From: Polaribacter sp. BAL334
GTDB taxonomy: Bacteria; Bacteroidota; Bacteroidia; Flavobacteriales; Flavobacteriaceae
Direction of reading: 5' to 3'
NCBI RefSeq assembly: GCF_015767435.1
Contig: NZ_JADWOV010000317.1
Coordinates: forward strand, 124,001 to 188,000
Length of the DNA stretch: 64,000 nucleotides
Shown here: in pieces, positions 17,657 through 27,418 of the stretch
Numbering within the stretch: position 1 is the stretch's first letter
Layout: every line of letters begins with the position of its first letter
Notes under the pieces: generated by a model
The model's database searches: none
What the model was told of the DNA's origin: nothing
The model's input: only the letters and a program-made list of their open reading frames with translations
Translations under genes and position numbers: made by a program

Positions 17657-18128
17657 GTGTGATGTTATCAAGTTCAATTTGAAAATCATATTGCAAATCT
17701 TCATGCAATTTTTCAATGGCTTTTGTAGCCATTTTTAGTTGAGATTCATATACATTTTCCAAACGTTGACTTTGATGAATGGAAGGTTTCATCATTTTCA
17801 GGTTTTTGCAAAAATGTAATAAAAGGGAAGCTTCTGTCTCCTTATTTTTGGAATAACGAATGTATTTTTTGGTCTGAGTTAGAATTTTACGAACAGTTTT
17901 TCTGATAAAAAAATAGTTTTTTGTATTAATTTCAGAAAATTGTTCGTCCATTTGAGCTTTTACAGACGTTATGTATGCTTCTTCGTTTTGAGATTCAAAC
18001 AACAAATAGGTCAATAATTCTTTATTTTCTTTTTTAAATCTTGACAAATGCAAACACAACTCTTTCAATTCATTGTTCGATTTATAAGAAAGTTCGTCTT
18101 TGAGTTGTTTGAGGGTTACTGATTTCAT
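17649..18128 (-). CDS. Conserved hypothetical helical protein next to purC
   Basis: The 159-residue protein is almost entirely helical and charged (for example [24 protein letters not shown] and [19 protein letters not shown]). There is no signal peptide or membrane segment. It overlaps the 3' end of purC by 4 bases and the next gene by 8, so purC and these two genes form one tightly coupled operon. No known domain was recognised. The context could suggest a link to nucleotide metabolism or RNA, but this is weak. Confidence 0.7.
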   Translation of the reverse strand: MKSVTLKQLKDELSYKSNNELKELCLHLSRFKKENKELLTYLLFESQNEEAYITSVKAQMDEQFSEINTKNYFFIRKTVRKILTQTKKYIRYSKNKETEASLLLHFCKNLKMMKPSIHQSQRLENVYESQLKMATKAIEKLHEDLQYDFQIELDNITHA

Positions 18129-19084
18129 TTTGAAAGAAAATCCATCACATTTTTTTCAATCCTTCCCAATACATTCAATGTATCCGCTTTCACGAAATGA
18201 TCTCCTGTGATTTGTTCATACAATTCGATGTATCTATTGGAAATTTCAATGATTTTTTCGTCAGACATTTCAGGAATTTGTTGACCATCTTTTCCTTGAA
18301 ATCCATTTTCTATCAACCATTGACGCACAAATTCTTTCGATAATTGTTTTTGAGCTTCTCCCCTATTTTGTCTTTCTTGATAACCATCTGCATAAAAATA
18401 ACGAGAAGAATCTGGTGTGTGAATTTCATCAATCAACACAATTTTTCCATCTTTTGTTTTTCCAAATTCGTATTTTGTATCCACCAAAATCAAACCTCTT
18501 TTTGCAGCAATTTCTGTTCCTCTTTGGAATAATTTTCGGGTATAATCCTCTAAAATTAAGTAATCTTCTTCAGCAACAATTCCTTTTGCTAAAATATCTT
18601 CTCTTGAAATGTCCTCATCATGTTCGCCATTATCCGCTTTTGTTGAAGGTGTAATCATAGGTCCCGAAATTTCGGGAGAAAATTTGTCATTTTCTTTCAT
18701 TCCATCAGGCATTTTCACGCCACAAAGCATTCTTTTTCCGGCTTTATATTCACGAGCTGCATGACCAGACAAATACCCACGAATGACCATTTCAACTTTA
18801 AAAGGTGAGCATAAATGACCAATAGCTACATTTTCATCAGGAGTTGCTATCAACCAATTAGGAACAATATCAGCAGTTTCATTCATCATTTTTGTTGCTA
18901 TCTGATTCAAAATCTGACCTTTAAATGGAATTTGGCGTGGCATAATAACATCAAAAGCTGATAATCTATCTGTTGCAATCATCACCAAAAGTTCGTCATT
19001 GATATTATATACTTCTCTTACTTTTCCTTTATAAACAGATTTTAAATTCGGAAATTGAAAGTTGGTTTCGTTAATTGTATTCAT
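18125..19084 (-). CDS. purC: Phosphoribosylaminoimidazole-succinocarboxamide synthase
   Basis: The 319-residue enzyme matches the longer (fungal-type) form of SAICAR synthetase rather than the roughly 240-residue form. Signatures include [38 protein letters not shown] and [15 protein letters not shown]. It catalyses ATP-dependent ligation of aspartate to CAIR in de novo purine synthesis in the cytoplasm. Two small unknown genes overlap downstream. No upstream gene is linked: the large T9SS gene ends 45 bases before its start. Confidence 0.97.
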   Translation of the reverse strand: MNTINETNFQFPNLKSVYKGKVREVYNINDELLVMIATDRLSAFDVIMPRQIPFKGQILNQIATKMMNETADIVPNWLIATPDENVAIGHLCSPFKVEMVIRGYLSGHAAREYKAGKRMLCGVKMPDGMKENDKFSPEISGPMITPSTKADNGEHDEDISREDILAKGIVAEEDYLILEDYTRKLFQRGTEIAAKRGLILVDTKYEFGKTKDGKIVLIDEIHTPDSSRYFYADGYQERQNRGEAQKQLSKEFVRQWLIENGFQGKDGQQIPEMSDEKIIEISNRYIELYEQITGDHFVKADTLNVLGRIEKNVMDFLSK

Positions 19085-19129
19085 GAAATGCTTGTTATTT
19101 TGGCAAAAATAAGGTTAATTTTTATGAAA

Positions 19130-21742
19130 TCATTTTCTTAGTAACGAAAAATTACCAGTAAATATTTGTCCTGAATCTGTCACTACTTTGAACCAATAAT
19201 TTGCAGAAGGAGCAGGATTTCCGTTAAAAGAACCATCCCAAAAAACAGTATTACTTGGGATTTCTTTGATAATATTCCCAAAACGATTGTATATAAAAAT
19301 AGTATATTTTTCAAAAGGAAAATTTTTCAACCTCCAAAAATCATTTTCTCCATCATTATTGGGAGTAAAATACGTTGGATACGTTTTTACAAATACTTTT
19401 TCAGTATAAAATTCACAACCATCAACACCTCTTACATACACAGTTTGCTCTCCTCCAGATACATTATTAAAAACATTATTTAATTGATATTGAACACCAT
19501 CCAAAGAATATTCATAGATTCTTGTACTATACACAAATACCTGAATTTGGTTATTAGTAGCTGAAAAATCATTGACTTTCACAGTCACATTTGTTAAAGG
19601 ATTGTCTTTTAAAACAACAACCTCTAAAGTTGCTTTATCAATTCCACAAATACCATTATCAACAGTGTACGTAAAAATAGTTGAAGAATCTGTTGATGGA
19701 TTGAAAATTCCATTGGGTAAATTTGGTGACCATGTTCCATTTGTATCTGGATTTCCTGAAAGGAATTCAAACAAATTTATACTTGGAGAAAATTCACAAA
19801 TTTCGATTTTTGTCCCAATTCCTGCATTTGGTTTTGAGCTTTTTTTAATCGAAATTTTTGATGAAATTCTTCCACAAAATTCATCCACAACCGTATATGT
19901 ATATATTCCTTCAACATCAATTGTAGGATCAAAAATAGTTGTTTTACTTGCTAACTCAGGAATCCAAGAACCTCCTGGAGATGGATTTCCTCTTAACAAA
20001 TCAAATAAATTTATCAATTTATTTTCTTCACAAAATGTAATTTCAGTGTCTAAACCCGCATTTAAAGTTGACGGAATTTCAACTAAAACTTGAGCAGTTC
20101 TCTCCCCACAATTTAAGGTTTCATTTGTGTGAGTATAGGTATAAATTCCAGCACTGTCAACAAATGGATTGAAAATTCCAGTGCCACTTTGTAAAGCTGG
20201 TGTCCAAAAACCACCTGCATCAGGATTTCCATTCAAACCTGAAATTAGATCAATTTGTGGTGAATTCAAACAAATTTCAATAATCCCATTTTTTCCTGCG
20301 TTTAAAGTACTTTCTTCTTGAAAATCAAAAATTCCATTAGAATTTACATCTAATGGAGTTGTATAGCCAGATGAAACACCAGTAACTTTCCCATTAAAAT
20401 CAACAATTGTTGGCAATTCACCTAAAATCCCATCATTATTTCCATCTTCAAAACCCGCCTCTAAAACATCAAAGCAAGCGTCATTATCACTATCTAAATC
20501 CATAGAATCAGGAAAACCATCACCATCAGAATCAATCAATCCATTTCCTTCATCAACATCTAAAATTCCATCATTATCATCATCTAAATCAATCACATTT
20601 GCAATGCTGTCATTGTCAAAATCATCTTTACAGTTTTCTATTGCTTTTACAGCATTTAAACAACTTCCTAAATTATTTTGAATCACTAAATTACCTGTAA
20701 TTTTCCCATTATTAAGCAAATTACATAGCCAAGAACAATCGTTTAATTGAGGATTATTTTTAACTTCCAAAAAACCATCTACAAAAACAAATCTTCCAAA
20801 ACCACGAACATCATCTAAAATTGAATTATTGGAAAGAATAAACCAGTCTTCTAAAAAAAAATCAACGCCAGTTTTTAACAGGCTATTGAATCCATTTATA
20901 CTTTTTATACTAGTATTTTCGATTCTAAAACCTGCTCCAATTTTTTCAAGATTATTAAAACTTGGTATTTTTTGAACTGTATTTCCTCGAATATCAAAAA
21001 AACGATTTATGAATTTTAATTTTGTAAAACCTTGAATATCAGTAATTGAATCTATATTCAAATCATTCCCAATTAAAATTAATTCTTCAAAACCATTGAT
21101 TGATGATAGTGCAGGATTTGAAGTCAAATTCAAGTCATTTGATATTTCTTTAAGTTGTAAAAAAGAAGGGATTTTAGTTAACAATTCATTATCACTAATA
21201 TTCAATTCATCTTTTATAAATTGGATATTCTCGAACGCACTTATCTCTAAAAGATTGTCATTATTACCAATGTACAATCTACCTTCAGTTGACTCTAGTT
21301 TTCCAAAACCTTGTATGATTTTTAATTCAATGTTATTTGAAATATCAATATCTTCAACAAAAATCAAATTATTAAAGCCAATTATTTTTTGAAGCACAGA
21401 AGAGCTTGTAATTTCTAAATTACCTCTGATACTAGTCAGATTATTAAATCCTATTATTTCTGGTGAATTTACGGTAATTTCAAAATTACCATTGATGTTT
21501 TTTAAGAAATCTAACCCTGACAAATTTGTAATTTCAGATGCTATAGGATCATTTGTATTTACACTTGTTAGTTTAGAAAGTATTATTAAATTTCCTGAAA
21601 TACCCTCACAATTTCCTCTATAACTCGCAACAAATTGATCAACTTCTTCTTGTGAAGAAAGCACAATTTCTCCTGGAGGTGGACATTGTGAAAAGCCCAA
21701 AATATTTGATAAAAGAAAAAGTATTAGAAAAAAATGTTTCAT
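19130..21742 (-). CDS. T9SS type B surface protein with L-like repeats and gliding-motility C-terminal domain
   Basis: The 870-residue protein begins with a signal peptide (to about residue 19). Next come receptor-L/leucine-rich-like repeats (about 50-350, recurring N-L-x-x-I-x-G-F-x-x-L), a calcium-binding thrombospondin-3-like segment (about 375-430, DDDNDGILD and DSDGDGFPDSMDLDSDND), and three related Ig-like repeats each opening with NAG and containing GNPxxxGxWxP (about 475-690). It ends in a C-terminal sorting domain containing PTYFTPNNDGENDFW and FIYNRFGNIIKEI. That ending is the gliding-motility/CHU_C type B T9SS signal. It is likely an adhesin or matrix protein on the cell surface. 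Confidence 0.9.
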   Translation of the reverse strand: MKHFFLILFLLSNILGFSQCPPPGEIVLSSQEEVDQFVASYRGNCEGISGNLIILSKLTSVNTNDPIASEITNLSGLDFLKNINGNFEITVNSPEIIGFNNLTSIRGNLEITSSSVLQKIIGFNNLIFVEDIDISNNIELKIIQGFGKLESTEGRLYIGNNDNLLEISAFENIQFIKDELNISDNELLTKIPSFLQLKEISNDLNLTSNPALSSINGFEELILIGNDLNIDSITDIQGFTKLKFINRFFDIRGNTVQKIPSFNNLEKIGAGFRIENTSIKSINGFNSLLKTGVDFFLEDWFILSNNSILDDVRGFGRFVFVDGFLEVKNNPQLNDCSWLCNLLNNGKITGNLVIQNNLGSCLNAVKAIENCKDDFDNDSIANVIDLDDDNDGILDVDEGNGLIDSDGDGFPDSMDLDSDNDACFDVLEAGFEDGNNDGILGELPTIVDFNGKVTGVSSGYTTPLDVNSNGIFDFQEESTLNAGKNGIIEICLNSPQIDLISGLNGNPDAGGFWTPALQSGTGIFNPFVDSAGIYTYTHTNETLNCGERTAQVLVEIPSTLNAGLDTEITFCEENKLINLFDLLRGNPSPGGSWIPELASKTTIFDPTIDVEGIYTYTVVDEFCGRISSKISIKKSSKPNAGIGTKIEICEFSPSINLFEFLSGNPDTNGTWSPNLPNGIFNPSTDSSTIFTYTVDNGICGIDKATLEVVVLKDNPLTNVTVKVNDFSATNNQIQVFVYSTRIYEYSLDGVQYQLNNVFNNVSGGEQTVYVRGVDGCEFYTEKVFVKTYPTYFTPNNDGENDFWRLKNFPFEKYTIFIYNRFGNIIKEIPSNTVFWDGSFNGNPAPSANYWFKVVTDSGQIFTGNFSLLRK

Positions 21743-21819
21743 CTAACACAAAAATAGGGAATGATTTTTAGAAAAATTAATGATTTTATGTTAATAAGAA
21801 ACAAAAAAATAATTCTACT

Positions 21820-22773
21820 TCATTCAGTCTCAATACTTTTATAAGCATGAATAATTTTTTTCACCAAACGATGTCTTACAACATCTTTATCATCTAAATA
21901 AACATGAGCAATTCCTTCAATATCTTTCAATGCCAATAAGGCTTCTTTAAGCCCTGAAACTTGTTTTCTTGGCAAATCTATCTGACCAGGATCTCCAGTA
22001 ATGATGAATTTGGCATGCATTCCCATTCTCGTTAAAAACATTTTCATTTGATTATGCGTTGTGTTTTGAGCTTCATCCAAAATCACAAAAGCATTATCCA
22101 GCGTTCTTCCTCTCATAAAAGCTAAAGGAGCAATTTGAATTGTTCCGTTTTCAATATAAGCTTCTAACTTTTCATGTGGAATCATATCGCGCAAAGCATC
22201 ATATAAAGGCTGCATATAAGGATCTAATTTTTCTTTTAAATCTCCTGGCAAAAAACCTAAATTTTCTCCTGCTTCAACTGCTGGTCTTGTCAAAATAATT
22301 CTCCTTACTTCCTTTTCTTTCAATGCTTTTACAGCCAATGCAACTGCAGTATATGTTTTTCCAGTACCTGCAGGACCTACTGCAAAAAGCATGTCATTTT
22401 GATGCATCAACGTAACCATTTTTCGTTGATTTTCAGTTTGTGGCTTTATCAATTTTCCACTAACACCATGCAACAAAACATCTTTCATATTCTGAGTTGC
22501 AACAGCTTTTGCTTCTTCTCCATCAGATGTTAAAATTCGCTCAATGCTATTTTCATCTAATTTATTATAGCGATTGAAATATTTTATCAAGCGTTCTAAA
22601 CGAGTTTCAAATTCGTCTAAAATTTCAGGTTCTCCATAAATTTTCAGCTTTGGACCTCTTGCAACAATTTTAATTTTTGGAAAGTACTTTTTTAATTGCT
22701 CAATAGTACTGTTTTGTGCGCCAAAAAAATCTTTTGGACTTATTTCTGTTAGCTCTATGATTCTCTCGTTCAA
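21820..22773 (-). CDS. phoH: PhoH-like ATPase
   Basis: The 317-residue protein has a KH-like N-terminal region (residues about 30-70) and a PhoH P-loop domain with Walker A GPAGTGKT (133-140), Walker B FVILDEAQNTT (near 230), and MFLTRMGMHAKFIITGDPGQ. PhoH proteins are cytoplasmic ATPases of the helicase superfamily 1 type, linked to RNA metabolism and ribosome-related functions in YbeZ-like members. Length is normal. The gene is divergent from the SAM hydroxide adenosyltransferase. Confidence 0.93.
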   Translation of the reverse strand: MNERIIELTEISPKDFFGAQNSTIEQLKKYFPKIKIVARGPKLKIYGEPEILDEFETRLERLIKYFNRYNKLDENSIERILTSDGEEAKAVATQNMKDVLLHGVSGKLIKPQTENQRKMVTLMHQNDMLFAVGPAGTGKTYTAVALAVKALKEKEVRRIILTRPAVEAGENLGFLPGDLKEKLDPYMQPLYDALRDMIPHEKLEAYIENGTIQIAPLAFMRGRTLDNAFVILDEAQNTTHNQMKMFLTRMGMHAKFIITGDPGQIDLPRKQVSGLKEALLALKDIEGIAHVYLDDKDVVRHRLVKKIIHAYKSIETE

Positions 22774-22844
22774 ATGATTTGATTTAAGATTATAATGATT
22801 GGAATTTATATTCTAAAAATAGTAATAAAAAGTACTTAATTTAG

Positions 22845-22852
22845 TAGATTTG
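22845..22852 (+). promoter_or_regulatory. -7 box of the SAM hydroxide adenosyltransferase gene
   Basis: TAGATTTG fits TAnnTTTG and lies 49 bases upstream of the ATG at 22902, giving a leader of about 40 bases. No clear TTG -33 box accompanies it. Confidence 0.5.
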
Positions 22853-22901
22853 CGTTAAATAGTTAACAACTTTTACACAATTAATTAACAACAAAAAAAG
22901 C

Positions 22902-23762
22902 ATGTCTTTTATTACATTAACAACTGATTTTGGAACAAAAGACCACTTTGTTGGCGCTGTAAAAGGTGCTATTTTATCACAACTTCCTGACGCAAAAATC
23001 ATTGATATTTCTCATCAAATTTCGCCTTTTAACATTGCTGAGACTGCTTATATTTTAAAAAATTCTTACAAAAGTTTTCCTAAAGGAACTATTCACATTG
23101 TAGGCGTTGATTCTGAATTAAGTGAGGATAATAAACACATTGCCTTAGAAATTGACAATCACTTTTTTGTATGTCCTGATAATGGTTCTATTTCAATGAT
23201 TGTCTCAGAAATTCAACCAACAAAAATGGTAGAAATCAATATTCATGATCGCATTGAAAGTAGTTTTCCTGTGTTGGATGTTTTTGTAAATGTGGCATGT
23301 TTTATTGCAAGAGGAGGAAACTTGACAGTTATTGGGAAGGAAATCAAAGCAATTAAAATCAATACTGAAATAAAACCAAAAGTAAATTTTGAGCAAAATC
23401 AAATTGTTGGTGGTGTTTTGTATATTGATAATTTTGGAAATTTAATTACCAATATTAGCCGAAAAATGTTTCAAGAAATTGGCAAAAACAGACGTTTTAT
23501 TGTTAGCGCTTCCAAACATAAATTCACTAAAATTTTTAATAAATACAATGAAATTACAGGTGCTGAAGGCACAAATTCTAAGCTATTTGATGGGGATAAA
23601 CTAGCATTATTCAATTCAGCAGATTATCTAGAATTGGCTATTTTTAGAAGTAATTTAAAAACAGTGGGTGGTGCTTCAACACTTTTAGGATTGGATTACA
23701 GAGACCGAGTTTCCATCGAATTCTTTTCAGAAAATGAACCAGAATTTTCAATTTTATCATAA
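22902..23762 (+). CDS. SAM hydroxide adenosyltransferase (chlorinase/fluorinase family)
   Basis: The 286-residue protein starts with ITLTTDFGTKDHFVGAVKGA, the N-terminal signature of the DUF62/SAM hydroxide adenosyltransferase family. It also has the VGVDSELSEDN and FVCPDNGSISMI blocks and a C-terminal barrel (YIDNFGNLITNI). Members use water to cleave S-adenosylmethionine to adenosine and methionine; true halogenases carry extra substitutions that cannot be judged here. Cytoplasmic. The ABM-like gene begins 3 bases after its stop, and gldF follows, so these may share a transcript. Confidence 0.9.
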   Translation: MSFITLTTDFGTKDHFVGAVKGAILSQLPDAKIIDISHQISPFNIAETAYILKNSYKSFPKGTIHIVGVDSELSEDNKHIALEIDNHFFVCPDNGSISMIVSEIQPTKMVEINIHDRIESSFPVLDVFVNVACFIARGGNLTVIGKEIKAIKINTEIKPKVNFEQNQIVGGVLYIDNFGNLITNISRKMFQEIGKNRRFIVSASKHKFTKIFNKYNEITGAEGTNSKLFDGDKLALFNSADYLELAIFRSNLKTVGGASTLLGLDYRDRVSIEFFSENEPEFSILS

Positions 23763-23765
23763 AAT

Positions 23766-24050
23766 ATGTTTGTCCGAATTGTAAAAATGAGTTTTCACTC
23801 AAAATTTATTCCTGATTTTTTGAAAATGTTTGATGAAAAAAAATCATTTATAAAAAAATCTGAAGGATGTCTATTATTAGAATTATATCAAGACAAATCA
23901 AATCCTGAGACATTTTTCACTTATTCTCATTGGGAAAATGAACATGATTTAGAAAATTATCGAAATTCTGAATTATTCATTGAAACTTGGAAACAAACCA
24001 AAACGTATTTCAATGACAAACCTCAAGCTTGGAGCGTTAATAAATTATGA
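23766..24050 (+). CDS. Antibiotic biosynthesis monooxygenase-domain protein
   Basis: The 94-residue protein fits the dimeric alpha+beta barrel (ABM) fold: MFVRIVKMSFHSKFIPDF at the start, a central KSEGCLLLELYQDKSNPETFFTYSHWENEHDLENY, and a final amphipathic helix. Proteins of this kind can be small monooxygenases or heme-binding proteins; most have no known role. It directly follows the SAM hydroxide adenosyltransferase gene. Confidence 0.85.
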   Translation: MFVRIVKMSFHSKFIPDFLKMFDEKKSFIKKSEGCLLLELYQDKSNPETFFTYSHWENEHDLENYRNSELFIETWKQTKTYFNDKPQAWSVNKL

Positions 24051-24112
24051 GTGGTAAATTTTGAATTTTCTTTTTTAAAAACGATAGATTTTTTCTCAAA
24101 CAAAAAAAACAA

Positions 24113-24136
24113 CAGAAACAATAGAAACAATAGAAA
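24113..24136. repeat. Short 9-bp tandem repeat upstream of gldF
   Basis: AGAAACAAT is repeated at 24113-24121 and 24122-24130 and partly again at 24131-24136. It lies in the leader of gldF, ending 18 bases before the ATG. A slippage-prone A-rich stretch with no assigned role. Confidence 0.55.
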
Positions 24137-24153
24137 CCTATTAATCAAAACCA

Positions 24154-24873
24154 ATGAAAGCTATTCTGATTAAAGAAATCAATTCATTTTTCACATCGCC
24201 AATTGCCTATTTAGTCATTGGTTTTTTCTTACTCATCAATGGATTGTTTTTATGGTTTTTTGATGATGATTTCAACATTTTAAATGCTGGTTTTGCGGAT
24301 GTAACTCCCTTTTTTTACCTTTCACCTTGGGTGTTGCTTTTTCTAATTCCTGCAATCACCATGAAAAGTTTTGCTGACGAAAACAACAACAAAACCATAG
24401 AGCTTTTAAAAACAAAACCCATTTCTGATTGGCAAATTGTTTTTGGCAAATTTTGGGCATCTTTATTACTCACTGTGATTGCAATTATCCCAACATTGAC
24501 ATACGTTTACACGGTTTATAAATTAGGAAATCCGATTGGAAATATCGATTTTGGAAGCACATTTGGCTCTTATATTGGTATCCTTTTTTTAGCATCAACG
24601 TATACCTCCATTGGATTGTTTACTTCTACCATTTCCAAAAATCAAATTGTAGCTTTTATTTTGGCAGTTTTCATCACATTTTTACTTTTTTATGGTTTTG
24701 ATGCTGTTTCAAATTCATTCGGAAATGACTCTCTATTGTTTCAAAAATTAGGTATCAATGAGCATTTCAAAAGTATTTCAAGAGGTGTCATTGACACACG
24801 AGATTTGGTTTATTTTATCAGTGTCACAGGTTTCTTTTTATTCATCACTAAAATGCGTTTAGAAAATGATTAA
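24154..24873 (+). CDS. gldF: Gliding motility ABC transporter permease GldF
   Basis: The 239-residue protein has six membrane segments and the ABC-2 permease plan. It matches the GldF type: MKAILIKEINSFFTSPIAYLVI at the start, FNILNAGFADVTPFF in the first loop, and LLKTKPISDWQIVFGKFWASLLL. With GldA and GldG it forms an ABC transporter required for gliding in Flavobacterium. gldG overlaps its end by 8 bases. gldA is not in this window, as is usual because gldA often lies elsewhere. Confidence 0.95.
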   Translation: MKAILIKEINSFFTSPIAYLVIGFFLLINGLFLWFFDDDFNILNAGFADVTPFFYLSPWVLLFLIPAITMKSFADENNNKTIELLKTKPISDWQIVFGKFWASLLLTVIAIIPTLTYVYTVYKLGNPIGNIDFGSTFGSYIGILFLASTYTSIGLFTSTISKNQIVAFILAVFITFLLFYGFDAVSNSFGNDSLLFQKLGINEHFKSISRGVIDTRDLVYFISVTGFFLFITKMRLEND

Positions 24874-26506
24874 AAAAATTCATAAAATAGGCGTTTTTTT
24901 CGGAATTATTTTAGCAATCAATATCGCAAATCAATACGTTTACAAGCGTTTTGATGTAACCTCTGACAAACGTTTTACACTGTCTGAAACTACAAAAAAT
25001 ATACTTTCTAACATCAAAAAACCGTTATACATCACCATTTATTTAGAAGGCGATTTTCCATCAGAATTCAAACGTTTACAAACAGAAACCAGGCAATTTT
25101 TAGAAGAACTTTCCGCAGAAAATTCGAACATAAAAATCCATTTTGAAAATCCTGATGAACAACGAGAAGAATTGATCAAAAAAGGAATGATGCCAAGTCA
25201 ATTAACGGTTCAAGAAGAAGGAAAATTTTCTGAAGCGATTATCTTTCCTTGGGCTGAAATCAATTTTGAAGACAAAACTACGCTTGTTTCTTTGCTTCCA
25301 AATGCCATTGCCACTTCGCAAGAGCAGCAATTAGAAAAAGCCATTGAAAATTTGAGTTATAGTTTTAGCAATGCAATTCATTCCATTTCTCAAAAAAAAT
25401 CTAAAAATGTAGCCATCATTGTTGGAAATGGTGAATTGCAAGACATTTATCAATATAGTTATTTGAGCGAAGTTGCCAAAAAATACAAATTAGCCAAATT
25501 TACGTTGGATTCTGTCGCTTCAAATCCTTCTCAAACTTTGGAAGATTTGTCCACTTTTGATTTGGCAATAATTGCAAAACCAACAGAACAATTTACTGAA
25601 AAAGAGAAATTTACGTTAGATCAATTCATCACAAATGGTGGAAAAACTTTGTGGATGATAGACAATGTGCAAGCAGAACAAGACAGTTTGATGAATGGTG
25701 GAAAAATGTTGGCATATCCTAGAGATTTGAATTTGACTGATTTGTTATTTTCATACGGAATTCGAATTAACACCTATTTAATTAAAGATTTATATGCTGC
25801 AAAAATTTCATTAGCAACTGGAAATATTGGCAATCAACCTCAATTTCAAAATTTTGATTGGTTTTTTCACCCTTTAGTTTTAGGAAATCCAACTCACGCA
25901 ATTACAAAAAACATGCTTCCTGTTCGTTTACAGTTTGCAAATCAGATAGATATCTTAAAAAATAATCTTAAAAAAACAGTGTTACTACAAAGTTCTGTTT
26001 TGACAAAAAAAGTAGGAACTCCCTCCATTATTGAATTACAATCCATTGCAGAAGAACCAAAAGAAGAGGATTATAAAGATGGAAATCAGTTGTTTGCCAT
26101 TTTATTAGAAGGAGAATTTACTTCTGCTTATAAAAACCGTATCAAACCTTTTGAAACATCACTTTTTAAAGGAAATTCAAATGAGAATAAAATGATTGTG
26201 ATTGCTGATGGTGATGTTGGGAAAAATCAAATTTTGAAAGGAAATCCTTATGATTTATCTAGAGATAAATGGACCAATGAAACCTTTGGAAATAAGGATT
26301 TTCTTCTAAATTCTATAGATTATTTATTGGATGATGTTGGCTTGATGCAATTGCGAAATAAAACCATAAAAATTGCACAATTAGACCAACAAAAAGCCTA
26401 CAAAGAGCGTTCTTTTTGGCAGTTTTTAAATGTGATTTTACCTTTGGTGCTATTGTTTACGTTCGGAATTGTTTTCAATTATTTGAGAAAACGAAAATAT
26501 TCTTAA
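24866..26506 (+). CDS. gldG: Gliding motility protein GldG
   Basis: The 546-residue protein has an N-terminal membrane anchor (about 7-25), a long extracytoplasmic domain, and a C-terminal membrane segment (FLNVILPLVLLFTFGIVFNYL near 520-540). Blocks FDVTSDKRFTLSETTKNIL and PLYITIYLEGDFPSEFKRL are those of GldG/ABC-type periplasmic partners. It acts with GldF and GldA in the gliding/T9SS-related transporter. The start overlaps gldF by 8 bases. The next plus-strand gene (27419) has its own promoter box and an opposite-strand gene intervenes. Confidence 0.95.
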   Translation: MIKKIHKIGVFFGIILAINIANQYVYKRFDVTSDKRFTLSETTKNILSNIKKPLYITIYLEGDFPSEFKRLQTETRQFLEELSAENSNIKIHFENPDEQREELIKKGMMPSQLTVQEEGKFSEAIIFPWAEINFEDKTTLVSLLPNAIATSQEQQLEKAIENLSYSFSNAIHSISQKKSKNVAIIVGNGELQDIYQYSYLSEVAKKYKLAKFTLDSVASNPSQTLEDLSTFDLAIIAKPTEQFTEKEKFTLDQFITNGGKTLWMIDNVQAEQDSLMNGGKMLAYPRDLNLTDLLFSYGIRINTYLIKDLYAAKISLATGNIGNQPQFQNFDWFFHPLVLGNPTHAITKNMLPVRLQFANQIDILKNNLKKTVLLQSSVLTKKVGTPSIIELQSIAEEPKEEDYKDGNQLFAILLEGEFTSAYKNRIKPFETSLFKGNSNENKMIVIADGDVGKNQILKGNPYDLSRDKWTNETFGNKDFLLNSIDYLLDDVGLMQLRNKTIKIAQLDQQKAYKERSFWQFLNVILPLVLLFTFGIVFNYLRKRKYS

Positions 26507-26546
26507 AAATAAATCGTAAAGAATTAAAAATAAGGTTTTAAAATTG

Positions 26547-27308
26547 TTAGATTTCTAGCAAATTATCATGAATAAATTGATAATTCAAAACTTTTTGCAA
26601 TTTTTCTGATGAAATAATTTTCCAGTTTAAAACTTCGTTTTCCTCAAAAATGGGTGGTTCAAAACCCTTGTATTTTTTGGCAGATTCATAAAAATCTTTT
26701 CTAGTTGGATGATGATTTGAACAGGCATTAAACGTTTCTCCAAAACAATTTTGATGAATAATTTCCTCAATAATGGCAATACAATCGTCTAAATGAATCA
26801 TGTTCACAAATCCATTGGGTTGTGGAATTTTTCGTCCGTTTTGAAACCAATTTGCAGGATGTCTTTCATTTCCAAATAATCCTGAAAAACGAATGATTGT
26901 CGTTTTAAAATGAGTATTTTTTCTAAATAAATTTTCGATACTTACTAAAGGATGTTCTTGGGTTTCATCAATTTCAGTCATCACTTTATTCAAACTTGGA
27001 TACACAGAAGTTGAACTGATAAAAATGACTTTTTTGATTGATGATTTTTCAATTTCAGCAATTAATTTTGTAAAATCTTCTTCACTTTTTGAGGTAATGG
27101 CAATAATTAACACCTCTGAATTTAAAAAATCTTTGTTAATTTCCTCTTGAGAAATGTCAATCAAAAAAGGGATGATATTGTCTGATGATAATACTTTCAA
27201 TTTTTCATCAGAAGTTGTTGAACCTTTTACCAAAAATCCTCTGGAAATAAGCGAAATTGCTAAAGGTTTTCCTAACCACCCACATCCTAAAATACTTATT
27301 GTTTTCAT
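26547..27308 (-). CDS. NAD-dependent epimerase/dehydratase-like (SDR) protein
   Basis: Taken from the ATG at 27308 the protein has 253 residues and begins MKTISILGCGWLGKPLAISL, with the dinucleotide-binding GxGxxG at residues 8-13; an upstream in-frame ATG would add 11 residues of untypical sequence. Later come VIFISSTSVYPS and a conserved IRFSGLFGNERHP block. The enzyme class oxidises, reduces or epimerises nucleotide-linked sugars or similar metabolites. A YeeZ-like branch (GWLG motif) fits best. Substrate unknown. It converges on gldG. Confidence 0.82.
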   Translation of the reverse strand: MKTISILGCGWLGKPLAISLISRGFLVKGSTTSDEKLKVLSSDNIIPFLIDISQEEINKDFLNSEVLIIAITSKSEEDFTKLIAEIEKSSIKKVIFISSTSVYPSLNKVMTEIDETQEHPLVSIENLFRKNTHFKTTIIRFSGLFGNERHPANWFQNGRKIPQPNGFVNMIHLDDCIAIIEEIIHQNCFGETFNACSNHHPTRKDFYESAKKYKGFEPPIFEENEVLNWKIISSEKLQKVLNYQFIHDNLLEI

Positions 27309-27367
27309 CAAAAAAACTGTTGATTTATGACAAAGATACAATCCTTTTTTTATGTTTTTATTAACAA

Positions 27368-27394
27368 TTGGTATCTAATGAAATCGTAATTTTG
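27368..27394 (+). promoter_or_regulatory. Promoter of the DUF2911 gene (-33 TTG and -7 box)
   Basis: TTG at 27368-27370 and TAATTTTG at 27387-27394 give TTG-N16-TAnnTTTG, close to the Bacteroidetes consensus. The -7 box is 24 bases upstream of the ATG at 27419. Confidence 0.6.
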
Positions 27395-27418
27395 AATAAC
27401 CTATAAATAACTAACATC

